Assembly: GCA_027405735.1 (NCBI GenBank) | Contig: JAPEHQ010000007.1 | Span: 1,389,001 to 1,453,000, forward strand | Direction of reading: 5' to 3' | Length of the DNA: 64,000 nucleotides | Origin: Mucor racemosus | Taxonomy: Eukaryota; Mucoromycota; Mucoromycetes; Mucorales; Mucoraceae | Made by a program: the position numbers and the translations under genes | Notes under the pieces: model-generated | Databases searched by the model: none | Seen by the model: only the letters and a program-made list of their open reading frames with translations | Told to the model about the DNA's origin: nothing | Part shown: positions 1 through 11,122 of the stretch, piece by piece | Position numbering within the stretch: position 1 is the stretch's first letter | Layout: every line of letters starts with the position of its first letter

Positions 1-84
1 ATAATAATAATGAGGTTGAGGGTGTTTGGGATTAAAAAGCGAGATTATTATTATTATTTACAAATATTACTATTTTCTTTTTCT

Positions 85-3000
85 TTATGGATGAGCACTC
101 ATCAATTCTTCTACAACTTTACACAGATCTTCAACTGACTTGTCTAATTTACGTCCACCATGAAGACCATCTACTACTGCTTGCATTTGTTGCGGTGTCA
201 AGTCCAAGAAACTTTCAATTAAATCACCATCAATGAAATTTACAGCTTCATCTTTTCTATCCATAATAGAAACACTTCTCCAACTTTATAAAAATAGGTA
301 TTAGTAATACAACTAGATTTCGTTTCGAGAAAACTTACTCTATATGACTAAGATCACCAATACTTTTAACTACTCGAGTCATATTATATTGCATTTGATC
401 TAAAAGTTTGAATCGATCTGCTGTTAAATCAGCAATTAAACCAATTGCCCCACTTGCAGTAGCAAATATTAATGTGGGTGCCTCTGGTTTACGATCAGGA
501 TCAGCGTTATTCATTCCTAAAGAGCCTAGATGTAGAAATGATCAATTAATACCGTATTTTTTAAAAATATTATGTAAGCTTTCTAATTTACCAAAACGGA
601 ATTTTCGAACAGTATCGCCTAAATGCCACACACTGACAGTTTCTAAAAGTGGTTCATCATTCATATTTTCATCTACACATTTCTCTACAACAAACAAATG
701 GCCTTGTCTTTCAGCAGCAACGTATAGATTTTCATCAGCAGCTTCAATAGCCAACACTTCTTTTAATCTTTCATGTGCTGCTACTTCTGTTAGTGTCTCC
801 AATTTACTGTCATAGCGTAATACAACAATTGAATACGCCATATCACCCGTAATGATTAAATCATTTAGAGTTGTCATTGTTTCTGTTATTGATGGTAACT
901 GTTTATGACATGTTGATACAAGTGTTCCTGTATTTTCCCATCTATATACATGAATCTAAAAAAGAGACGTGGCATGTATTTAGTTGAATAAATCTAGTGC
1001 TACTTCTAGTTGAGATACTTTACCACGCCTTTCACACTAGCAAGCAATCTTCCTTGAAAAGGCCTTATACAATCAACCATGCCATCTGTCTTGATCTGCG
1101 TCACAAACCTTAATGTACGTTGTGAAGTTACTTGCAAAACAATAATACGACCTATGCTTTTATTTTCGTATTCATCTGTATCTCTTCCAGTAGCCACAAC
1201 ATAATACTCCGTATTGTCATTTTCAAATGACATACAAGTAGCTGCTAATGGTCTTTCAAATTGCTTGAAATATATTCTATCGAGACGTTTGAATGTTTGA
1301 TCATCTAAAATTTCAAATCCTCCAGTGGTTGTAGAAGAAGAATAAGGTTCTGATGAAATTCGTTCAGTAATAATACCAAAAGTTCTCGATGCTTCTTGAT
1401 AAGTGATACGTCTTGGTGTATCAACGGTTGGTATCTTTGTAATATGCAGTTTCTGAATCTCTTCCATCTGTCCAATCACAAGGCCATCTTTTGTTGTTAA
1501 TGCTACAGCATCAGGAAATGATACACTATTAAATGAAGTAGCACATCTTACTTCCTTTAGATTAACATTTGAATAAATAAGTTTCTTGTTGCGACTATGA
1601 ATAACACTTGGTTTATCGGATGCTGCAAACACATGTGTTGTTCCATTCGACGTGAATGTGCTCAAGTGAATGGGTAATTTGCCCAAGAAAGATCTCTTTT
1701 TATCTGACATTGTGCCCTCCTTTGTGTCTAGTTTAAAGTTGTAGAACTGTCCATCACCCAATGCAACCAATAAATAGCAAATGTTTTCGAATTTAGCCAT
1801 GAGGATTGATCGAGGCATAACAGTTCCAGCTAATTTTTCTTCTTGTATCACTTGTAGATCAGGTAATGAAAGTAAGCAAACACCCACATTTTCCCATAAT
1901 CCAACAGCTACTACGCTTGAATAAAGTGGGTTTTCTGTATCAATTGGACTAATATCAATGCAAGAAATCTCATTTGGTAATTGAGTAGTTCTATTTTTTA
2001 TATAAAATTCTGAATTAAGATGAACATTTACAAGAAAAAAAAAAAATGAGTTACCTTAGGAGATCCAATCGCTTATCTTTAATTTCAAGTGCAACAAGTC
2101 TACCGTAACCTGTAGAAATAACACATTGAGATGGATTCACACTTGCAACAGTGATTTGAACATTGTTTTCAGGAACCCATTCATCTAATAATCCACCTTG
2201 TCTATTAGCATCCATCAACCTCACACTTTTATCAGTTACTTGAATCACCATATCGTCCTTGACATTGACAGCCATTAAAGTTCTACAATTGACATCGATA
2301 CCTGAATATGCATCAAGTTGAGTCATAGCATTACCGCGCAATGCCAATAAACGAGTTTGATTCAGAAAGGAGATTATTAGCATATCATCATGTTTTTCAT
2401 AAAATGAAGGACGTAATGCCCAAACACCTTTAACACCGCTAATACTAATTGTTGCTAATTCATTCAGTCCAACACCATTTCGAATAATTCTCAGTGAACT
2501 GTCTTTAGCTACACCTGAACATGTAATTAATTGCGTTTGACCTTGTTTATCTAGATCAGCTACACAGAAATCAGTGATGGGACCAAGATTAGGGAATTCG
2601 TCAATAACATCTAAAATTTCTCTATTTTCGGCAGCTGCAGTTGTATCATCTGTGCGTTGGATATGGATCAATTGAGAATCTCCCACTGTCGAACCCACAA
2701 ATACTACATCGTTGTCCAAATAAACCAAGCAAGATGGAATTGATGTGCTTCCTAATCCAATAAAACTTAAAGAATCGACTCGGTTTTGTAATATGTTTAA
2801 TGTCAACAAATGAAGCATGCCCTCTGCATCACCTAATAATATACGGGACCCTTCTGTATTCATAATTGAATAACTTTTTCAAGGTAGAGAAAATTAGTTT
2901 TTTCTTTGTCGTAATGTAAATTTACAAACATTACCTATTGATGGTGGATGGTCGAATACCAATGGCAATAGGAGGCTGATTTGGCTTGAGATATCGTATG

Positions 3001-3978
3001 AATTTTCCAGCAATTAAAACGACACCACCTACAGTAGCAGGCATTGCAATCAATGTATTAGCATCTGGTTCAAAATGATCCATCACAATATTTCCAGGTA
3101 CAAGTTGTCTGTTTTTAATATCAATTGTAAATGTTTGAAGATATCTGCGTCCAAGTGAATCATCGTATAAAATCAGTAATGTTGGTTCAATATAAGAATC
3201 TTGTAAAAATGCCAATGATACGATATGTTTATCAAGCAAGCTAATATACATTAGTTACATATTAGCAGCGTTTTCTATAGAAAATATACCTGATGTTGAT
3301 ATAATCTTGTGGATGGTACACTTCTTGTGTTTGTCGTCTTTTACTATCCTTGGATCTCAAGGACACTTTTCGTAAAGTTTGTGGGGTTGAATGTTCTTTG
3401 AATTTAGTGAAATCTGGTATAACAATAGTAACAGTAGATTCATATAATGTAGTTGCAAAATATTTGCAAGAGGGATCAATCACTAAATTTGAGTCAAGTG
3501 TTTCGTTACGAGGTTGACCGGGAAATCCAATTTCTCCTGTTGATTCTGTTACAATTTGTTGTGATGCATCAAATGATAATACACAATACTTGTGTCGTGA
3601 AGTAATGAGGAAAAGTGATGCTTTATCTCGACCCTATATAAAAGAAAACGCGCTTTAATTTAGACATGATCTATATATAAATATAATACACATTTGCTAT
3701 TACTTGAGGAGTGTATAATCTCAGGGCAATAATAGTTCCATGAATACTGAACTCAATTGTTGGTTTTAAACCATCTACTGTCAATGTGTAAACCTCAATA
3801 CGTGTTCCTTTACTAATAAAATAGAATAAAACTTGTTATTTCAATGAGATGCCAACTATTTTATTAGTTTATACCCTAAAATCAAATTGGTTTCATTGGG
3901 AGAAGTGAATAATCCTTTCACTGCAAATTGAGTTGCCGTTGGCTTTTGTGCTGTTACCACATATTTATGAAATGTCAT
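85..3978 (-). CDS. DDB1: DNA damage-binding protein 1 (DDB1), complete, nine exons
   Basis: DDB1 is the large WD40 beta-propeller adaptor of CUL4 ubiquitin ligases; it presents DCAF receptors and acts in nucleotide-excision repair in the nucleus. I read nine exons on the minus strand: 3978-3875, 3812-3692, 3633-3290, 3240-2935, 2873-2055, 1990-1024, 955-592, 525-339 and 283-85. They add to 1,137 codons (1,136 aa), almost exactly the usual family length (about 1,140). Every junction is GT-AG and restores frame. Recognisable stretches are the start MTFHKYVVTAQKPTATQFAV, the middle GSRILLGDAEG with VFVGSTVGDSQL, and the C-terminus FIDGDLIESFLDL followed by VVEELMSAHP and a stop, all typical of DDB1 rather than of CPSF-A or SF3b3. 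Several introns read through as apparent stops (for example near 541-590) and are resolved by splicing. Exon ends are inferred from sequence only. Confidence 0.96.
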
Positions 3979-4941
3979 GGTATGCTAAAAAAAAAGAGAG
4001 TTGAAGCAAGCCGTATTATCAAAAGAAGTAAGTTGGAATGGAACGCGCCAAAAACAATTTTCCAACCTGATAAATTTGAACTTCCTTACTTTTGAACCAT
4101 CTAATTGGCTGTTTAACTCTCTTCTTGACAATTGTAATTATAGAATAAACCTTTGTTTTAAGTTTGAAATGCATATTTTCCTTTAAATTTTGTATATTTT
4201 TCACAATTTGACATGATAACTATTTGAAAATTTAGCTTTTGGCGATACGTCTCTATTGAAAAATCTGAATTGAATAATTTATATAATGGTAAACTAAAAT
4301 TATCATCTTGTAAAGAGACGTTTGATGATTTATATTCAATAAAATGTGCATTGTTAACTATTTGCATTGTTTTAAAATAATCCTTTGAATAATGCACATC
4401 ATATATGCAAATCCCAACCCTAGTTTCTTGTATTTTTATTATTTTTATTACATAAGTTTTCAACCCTAATTTTCACATTTTGCATGGATTAGTTATGAGT
4501 TTGTTTTGCGCTACCAGATCTTGGAGAGTTTGTATTTAATATCCTCTCTTCTTTCTCCTTTCTCCTTTATGAAGCTTCCGTAGATCATAACAATCATTGC
4601 GGGGATTTGAAATGAAAATTCTGACAGAAAACTATCCTTTAAAGAGTTTTTTAGAGTAGTTATTGTTAATGTAAAACAATGTTTTGAGCTCAAATATACA
4701 ATAAAGTATATTTCATATATGATACTATTTTTTTTTAAATTTTTTCTTTTACAAGAATTTGATGAAAGCGCAAGAAATAGACGAGTAGTAGTAATCACTG
4801 CAACTATTGCTTTACCGAATGTTTATAGCCAAATCATCCTTTCTTTTATATACCTCGGCAGTCACCTTTTTTTTTTCTTATTTAATCCCTTGATTCAATC
4901 CACTTTTTGTCCCTTCATTTGCTTCGAACAAACTCTTTAGA
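3979..4941. other. Intergenic region between divergent DDB1 and DUS2
   Basis: This AT-rich spacer of 963 bp separates two divergently transcribed genes and should hold both promoters. A TATA-like run (tttatatacc, about 4845-4854) lies roughly 90 bp before the DUS2 start, and a pyrimidine-rich stretch lies at 4866-4920. Short ORFs on both strands are composed of low-complexity AT-rich codons and overlap each other; I see no gene in them. Confidence 0.6.
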
Positions 4942-6198
4942 ATGTCTGCAACTCATCCAGATATCGATTATTCTAACAAAGCTATACTTGCACCTATGGT
5001 AAGTTGAAATTGTTGAATTATAATTATATACTAACATTTCCAAGGTTCGTATTGGCACTTTGCCTATGCGTTTAGTTGCTCTTGATTACGGGGCGGGTAA
5101 GATTTCTATATCAAATGATGTGAATACCATAGATTAATCAATAAAATTAGATTTAGTTTGGTCTGAAGAACTTGTAGATAAGCGTATTATTGGATCAGTT
5201 CGTTCATATAATCGTAAGTAATTAGAATCAATCCTCAGGAATCAATTGGTGATATTCACATTTACATCAACATAGCTGCGACCGGAACAATCAATTACAC
5301 TAAAGGAAAATCATTAACATTTAGTACACATCCTGCTGAAAAAGGAAAAGTAATCCTTCAATTGGGTACAGCTGATGCAGATCTTGCCCTTCAAGCAGCA
5401 TTAACATTAAAGGAGGATGTCGCTGCAATCGATTTAAACTGTGGCTGTCCTAAAAAGTTTTCAGTTCAAGGTGGCATGGGTGCTGCTCTTTTATCTAATC
5501 CTGATAAACTTCAACAGATCTTGACAAAATTAGTGCAACATTCTGGCATGCCTGTCACTTGCAAGATTAGATTACTGGAAACTAGAGAGAAAACAATTGA
5601 ACTTGTTAAAATGATTGCTTCTACAGGTGTAAAAGCACTTACTGTACATTGTCGTACAAAGGAGCAGAGATCAACTGAAAAAGCAAATTGGGAAGCACTC
5701 GAAGAGATTGTACAAGTTGTCAAATCCATCACTGATATTCCAGTTATTGTGAATGGAGATGTATTTCAATGGACAGATGTGGAAAAGGCCAAGCAGATAA
5801 CTAAAGCAGATTCTGTCATGATTGCAAGAGGCGCCCAATGGAACCCTTCAGCTTTCAGAAAAGAAGGGTTATTGCCCTATGATACTGTTGTACGAGCTTA
5901 CATCAAAAAGGCTATCGATTTGGATAATTTGTTTCAAAATACAAAGTATGTTCTTTTGAGTATGAATACAGAGGATACTGTTCATACCCGATCTAATTTA
6001 TACACAAATGTTCAACGATCAAAATCAATGTTGAGAATTTGTGAGCTATTTGATTTGGTGGATTATTATCAGGAGGCTGTAGCAAAGCAACAGTTAAATT
6101 TGGAAGAAGCCACTAAAATCGAAGATGGTAAAAGAGACAGAGAAGAAATTGAAGCAGTTTCTGTCGAACCTGTGGAGAAGAAACAAAAAACAGATTAA
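4942..6198 (+). CDS. DUS2: tRNA-dihydrouridine(20) synthase, DUS2 family, complete, four exons
   Basis: The enzyme reduces uridine 20 in the D-loop of cytosolic tRNAs with FMN and NAD(P)H. Exons 4942-4998, 5045-5096, 5151-5213 and 5276-6198 join in frame to 364 aa. The N-terminus carries the Dus signature [22 protein letters not shown]. The catalytic cysteine lies in NCGCPKKFSVQGGMGAALL (C about residue 115), with substrate and FMN residues in PVTCKIRLL and PVIVNGD. The DYGAD and EEL(V/I)D context and the GGMGAALLS motif are those of DUS2/Smm1 rather than DUS1, 3 or 4. The C-terminus is a short charged tail ending KKQKTD, possibly a nuclear localisation signal; there is no dsRNA-binding domain as in animal DUS2, which agrees with fungal Smm1. 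The first intron falls directly after the APM codons, so the start at 4942 is well fixed. Confidence 0.95.
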
Positions 6199-6660
6199 AT
6201 TATTTAGAAACATGTAAATATAGATATACACAATAAAATGAAGCTTTTGTAATTTAGTGTAGCAAAGAAACTCTCCTGCTGATCATTTGAGATATTTTTT
6301 CTTTTCTTTAGTAAAATTAATTGTGTATAAATGCTTAATATGCATCTATTCTAATCTATTTTGTACATGTTACTGATTAATGTAAATGGTACCTGAATAG
6401 AACAGACAACGTTTAAATCTCAGTTACATGAATATGTTACTGATAAGCTTAAACTATACATATAAACATTACACTATATAACAAAGGTGTGCAAATAGCA
6501 AAAAAAAAAAAAAAAAAAAAAAAAAGGACCCATTATCGATATAACTTATATAGTCCTTCCTTCTTTTCCTTTCTTCCTTTTTTCCCTCTTTTTCATTTAT
6601 CATTAATCACTTTTTTTCCCGTATAAATTCAGCCATTAAAGATAAAAAAAAACCAGTAGA
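6199..6660. other. Spacer between DUS2 and the SWIB gene, with an A25 tract
   Basis: The spacer contains the DUS2 3' end (AATAAA-like signal at about 6232-6238), an uninterrupted A tract at about 6501-6525 and pyrimidine-rich DNA at 6556-6595 ahead of the next ATG. The tract probably belongs to the promoter of the SWIB gene; a second A tract follows that gene at about 7729-7751. No coding potential is seen. Confidence 0.6.
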
Positions 6661-7654
6661 ATGGATAATAACAATGGTATGAACCCAAATAATAATTTGT
6701 TGTTATCAGGTAAAAAAAGAAAATGATCTTTTATAAACTGCCAAATACATGTATAAACTGTATTTTTAGACTTATTTTTATGGGATAACACAAACAATCA
6801 AAACAGCGATCCAATTTCTTCCTCTACTACTAGCACAAGTTTATTAGATGAAGCTTACTTATTTGGAGAACCGTCCTCATCCATTTCAAATGAATTATAT
6901 AGTCAACATAATGATTTCCTTGACCTGTTTCCACAGGAAAAAGATTTCATTATCAATAGCAATGACTCTAATATGATGTTACACCATGAAATGTACAACA
7001 ACAATAGTAACAACAACAATGGTTTAGTCGTGGAACCTTTCACGGACTTGAATGCAACACCACAACCTAAAAAAGCAAACAAAAGAGCATCATCTTCTTC
7101 CCAAGGAAAGCGTAAAGCAACAATCGATGGATTGCAAGTTGATGTAAAGAAACCAAAAAAGAAAAGAAAGAAGAAGCCTGTAGTGGATGTCGATCCAAAC
7201 GCACCTCCCAAACCTAAACGAATCACGGGCTTAAATAAACCCCTTATATTAAGTGCGTCTTTACAGACTATTATGGATGGAGCAACACAGGTAATTTAGC
7301 ATATATTTGCGTGCTGCTTTTATCTCGTAATATAAACACATTTATTAGTTATCAAGACCTGAAATTGTACAACGATTATGGAAATATATAAAATTAAATC
7401 AACTTCAAGATCCAGCTGATAGACGTTTTATATTATGCGATGCAAAGCTGAAAAATATATTTCAAAAAGATAGAGTCAATAGCTTTGGTATGAATAGGGA
7501 TTTAAGTGATCATTTGACAAAGATCGAAACTACTACAGCTGTATTACCGCCTATTCAAACTGAAGATTTCTCTCCCGTACCAACAGCCGAAACACCAGAT
7601 ATTATGACGCCAAGCGATACTGAAGCCTTGCAAAAATGGAACAATTTTATATAA
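6661..7654 (+). CDS. SWIB/MDM2-domain nuclear protein (Uaf30/Tri1-like)
   Basis: Exons 6661-6709, 6770-7290 and 7349-7654 give 291 aa. The N-terminal third is Asn/Ser-rich and disordered. A lysine-rich basic block (about residues 135-165, containing KKPKKKRKKKP) precedes a SWIB domain of about 80 residues that starts at GLNKPLILSASLQTIMDGAT and continues across the last intron through LSRPEIVQRLWKYIKLN, LQDPADRR and ILCDAKLKNIF. In yeast, SWIB proteins of this shape act in the Pol I upstream activation factor (Uaf30) or are of unknown nuclear function (Tri1). The usual N-terminal DEK-C helical domain of those proteins is not evident here; an acidic/Asn-rich segment takes its place. The family is certain, the exact role is not. 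The ATG at 6661 is in frame with a 60-bp intron that splits an SD codon pair. Confidence 0.85.
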
Positions 7655-9059
7655 CCAAATCTAAATATGGAAAACGAGGGAGCAGCTAGTTTAGCACCTG
7701 AGAAAAGATTTAAATCTTACATTTACAAAAAAAAAAAAAAAAAAAAAAAAATAAGGGGAGAAAGCAGCAAATGAACTAGCAAAACAACCAGCCTTGTCTC
7801 TATCTTATACATGTTAGCGATATATACCATAATGGTGGTTTTCGATTCAATTGCTATTAGCATATAAAATAATAAAAACAATTCCTTTTCAGCTTTTTCC
7901 TTTTTTCAGCCCAAAAAACCTTTTTTGAATCCAATGATAAATGACATCTTAATTTTGAAGATGGCATATATATATATATATATATATTCACTTCTATTTT
8001 TATACGTTGTTTAACCGAGTTTATATTAATTTGCTTTGGATTGGCATCTATATTTACATAGACAACAATCCAAGAGGCACAGCTAAATTTAGTACTGCAC
8101 GTGTGTCATTCGGATCATCTTAAATTATGGATTGATAAAGACTCTCTTGATAGCATTACCTCAATGCCTTATAATATATTTTTCTGTTTGCTTATTGCCT
8201 TTATATTGAGATAATATTATATATCAATGTACCAATTTTTTAAGCTTAGTTCTACCAAAATTTAGAACTTTTTTGGTTTATATATACAGTATGTAATAAA
8301 TAGACAATTATTATACCTTGTATTGATTAATTGCCAGTAAAATATAAATGCAAAGCGGCAGGTTACAGTCTACGCCGATATTTCAAAACATGTGTAGAAT
8401 CCTCTCAAGTAATTACATTTACTTTAATCAAGAGGAGTACTTTACCATAAAAATGCTAGAATTTTTTCTTCATTTCAATGGCCATGCAATTATTCATTTT
8501 ACTATATTAAAACCATTGGCTTTATCCATTTTATGTTTTGGGCAGCAGAATTCAAACTATTGAACATATTTTATAATATCTAATTTCAGTAACATGTATT
8601 AAATAAGATATATATGCATTTGAAAATTGGTCGAGTAAAGTAATTTAAACAGATCATTTAGCTGCATATTTGGAACAAACATGCATGCAAACCCAAACTC
8701 AATACTTGGTGTAAACAAGCAAATCCAAACAAAGTATATTCAAATTTTGAATCGAGTAAGCAAGCTTTAAGCGAACACACGAAATTATTTGTCTAATTAT
8801 ATATACAATTCAAAATTGGTCAAACGTTGAGCTTAGACTAACTACAGAACAAGTTAATGTCGCTCTATATATGATTCTGATTGCAATAGTAGCGTGAAAT
8901 AAATTGAAGTTAATTCCAGAGGAAACCTACCAAAACTAAGTTTTTAAAAAGCTATGTATTTTTCGTTCAGATGTTTCCAGTCTTCAAATTTGGAGTACGC
9001 CATCTTTTCTAGAATTAATCCCACACTAGACAAATTGTCAGGATATACCTCGTCTATTC
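7655..9059. other. AT-rich intergenic DNA at the edge of the repeat island
   Basis: The region holds an A/T-rich 3' flank with an A tract (about 7729-7751), a (TA)n microsatellite at about 7968-7987 and no convincing gene. The short ORF at 8348-8563 has no domain signature and typical random composition. The last part (about 8900-9059) is weakly related to the R repeat that follows. Confidence 0.5.
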
Positions 9060-10447
9060 TGAATATATATGAATTGATCACATTATGCTAGCTATTCCTA
9101 AATTTATTTTATATCTCATGAAAGACTCAAAAACGCGTAAAATTCACTGCTTTTTCCTTGAAAACTAGGTCTCATCTTTCATCCCTGCTCTACTTTTTGT
9201 TTTCACTAAAGAACACCAAGAAAAAAATATATGCCAGTGTACCTGAGATGCTCACTTTTAATCCAAAAACAAGTATCCAAAAATATCCTATTTTTTACAG
9301 GTGGTATTAATTTTTCAATGCTAATGTTTCAGAATGTTTACGCGTATTTCACTGCTAATGGATTGAAAATTTTGAGGCTTCATATCTCTAGAAATAATTA
9401 AGCAATACTAACACTTTTTAATAATAAAACTTACTTGTTTTGAAGTGCTCTATAACATATTGTAATACAAAAAAATTCTGACTACTTCCATTTTTTTTCT
9501 TTTTTTTTTGGCATTTCTATAGTAGTTTTCAGAATATGGGCTAAATTGAGCAACATTTTTTTTACATTCATGTCATCAAGCTCGTTGAGCTCTCTCAGAT
9601 CTAATTTAATTTTTTTCAAAATATTGATTTTTCGTGGAGATATCCTTAAAAATGTGTACAAAAAGTTACCTTCATCCCTAGCTTCCATTTTCCCCTTGTA
9701 TACCCTCGTCCAAAATTCTGAATTTGAAAAAATTTGGACAAAAATCTCGTTTTCTCTACGCAAAATGCATCTAGAAAATTGTACAATAGCTTGATCAATA
9801 GACAATGCTTTTGCGCATCGTCGCAATTAGTTATATTTCAAATATGTTTATAAAAAGTGATGTATATCTTCAAAAAACCTCCAAAAATTCAATTGCACTT
9901 TACGCAAAATTTAATGTGGAATGTTTTTCAGATTTTTATTTAGATGGATGCAGAATTAAAAACTGTACAAGGACTAGTTAATACTCTAGTTCAACTTACT
10001 TTGCAGTTCAGGAGCATTTAAACGATTTTGTTTTTTTAATCATTTTTCGTCCATTTTTTAAAATAAATTTTGGAACACCGTTATGATAGATTTTAAGCTG
10101 TGATAATAACTATTATTTTGATTATCTCAATGAAAAATCAATATTTTTGGCTGAAACAAAAAATACAGAGTAGCAATCAATTAGATCTATCTTGTGAATA
10201 CAGAGATTAAGCCCTGGATAATGAGTTTTAAGTTTTAAAAAATAATAAACTATTATTGACAACTGCAGAAAACAAAGTAACGAATCCCATCCTTGTGAAT
10301 ATTGATCCAATTAATCTTCAATTATACCTGATGGTATATTTGCATATATCTTGCATAAAAGTTTATACTTCTACTTTTATAAATGACTGTGAATTGAGAA
10401 AACCATCAGCAAAACATGATATTTCTGTCCAATAAAACCACCTGCTG
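9060..10447 (-). repeat. R repeat, copy 1 (inverted)
   Basis: This block is the reverse complement of 54945-56330 and, over about 1.1 kb, of 49060-50160. Diagnostic shared strings include tataacggtgttccaaaatt and the coding string for MEARDEGNFLYTFLRIS. Its high-coordinate end abuts the family-2 LTR at 10448, exactly as copy 3 abuts the LTR at 54944, so copies 1 and 3 arose by duplication of a joined LTR+R segment. No terminal inverted repeat, LTR or transposase is visible, so the class of the element is unknown. Outer limits are approximate because similarity fades gradually. Confidence 0.75.
9482..9826 (-). CDS. Repeat-borne ORF of the R family, 114 aa (function unknown)
   Basis: The ORF encodes a basic, lysine-rich, leucine-rich protein ending in an AT-rich Lys tail (PKKKEKKWK). 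The core from MEARDEGNF through LDLRELNELD to IEMPKK is kept open in all three R copies (here, 49544-49744 and 55705-55905) although the flanking DNA has diverged. Copies 2 and 3 lose the first 48 residues to a frameshift, so the 66-residue core may be the real unit. I recognise no domain. It may be a relic of a larger element protein; expression is uncertain. Confidence 0.3.
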   Translation of the reverse strand: MRRCAKALSIDQAIVQFSRCILRRENEIFVQIFSNSEFWTRVYKGKMEARDEGNFLYTFLRISPRKINILKKIKLDLRELNELDDMNVKKMLLNLAHILKTTIEMPKKKEKKWK

Positions 10448-10982
10448 TGTCCTATATTTTCATGTTTGATAAATAATACTTGAAAAAGAATACAATTAAA
10501 GGAGAATGAGTAATAAACCAGTTCTTCAACTGTATAATAAAAACAAGATATCGTTTATTTAGATATAATAGTATGGTCTTTTATATTAACCTGACATTGA
10601 GATTCTGAGATATAATTTAATAAGGCACTATTGAATCATTAGATATACTTGATAGTAACCTATGGATGGAAATGTATCAATCATAATTTAGCCGTGCTTG
10701 CAGAGCTTATGAGTTGCCTTGTTTTAATGCTGCCCTAGATGTGCTTGGATGTTAATTTGATATCTACTTAATTATTGATTAACCGCTGGAATGAAATAAT
10801 ATGGTGTCATAATTGAGGTCCAAGCGTTATTGGTAATTACTGGATACAAACGTAGTAAGCTAGGAGTTTCTTATATCCGGTATCAAGTCTTTGCATTTCA
10901 ATACATGTCGTAGTCAATAGATTATAAGATGTATTGATACTGTAGATGGTGATAAAGGGTGGTACTTGGTGGCATTACAACA
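10448..10982 (-). repeat. Family-2 LTR (3' LTR of the remnant retroelement at 11123-13233)
   Basis: This 535-bp block matches 52285-52820, 54406-54944 (inverted) and 22275-22806. In the sense of the neighbouring reverse transcriptase (minus strand) it starts TGTTGTA and ends near GACA. It contains the AT-rich promoter-like block (ataaaagg) and an AATAAACGATAT stretch that recur in each copy. The solo copy at 22275-22806 with a perfect 5-bp duplication fixes the LTR ends. Confidence 0.8.
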
Positions 10983-11122
10983 TACAGCGTTGTCAACTAC
11001 ATGTTTTCTCTCCCTTTTTACCTTTGTATCAATACCATCTTGTTTAACTAAATTCTTTTCATTAACATGATTTTAATGAAACGCGTATCACCACTCTCCA
11101 CCAGCGTATTATTATTGTATTG

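Noticed and set aside
542..877. Apparent C-terminal truncation of DDB1 (stop after KKYGIN)
   Set aside because: A GTAAAT...CTAG intron at 591-526 removes the stop and restores the conserved FGSLGMNN continuation.
4158..4798. Two minus-strand ORFs (101 and 95 aa) in the DDB1-DUS2 spacer
   Set aside because: AT-driven composition, no conserved pattern, no promoter or splice context, and they overlap ORFs on the other strand.
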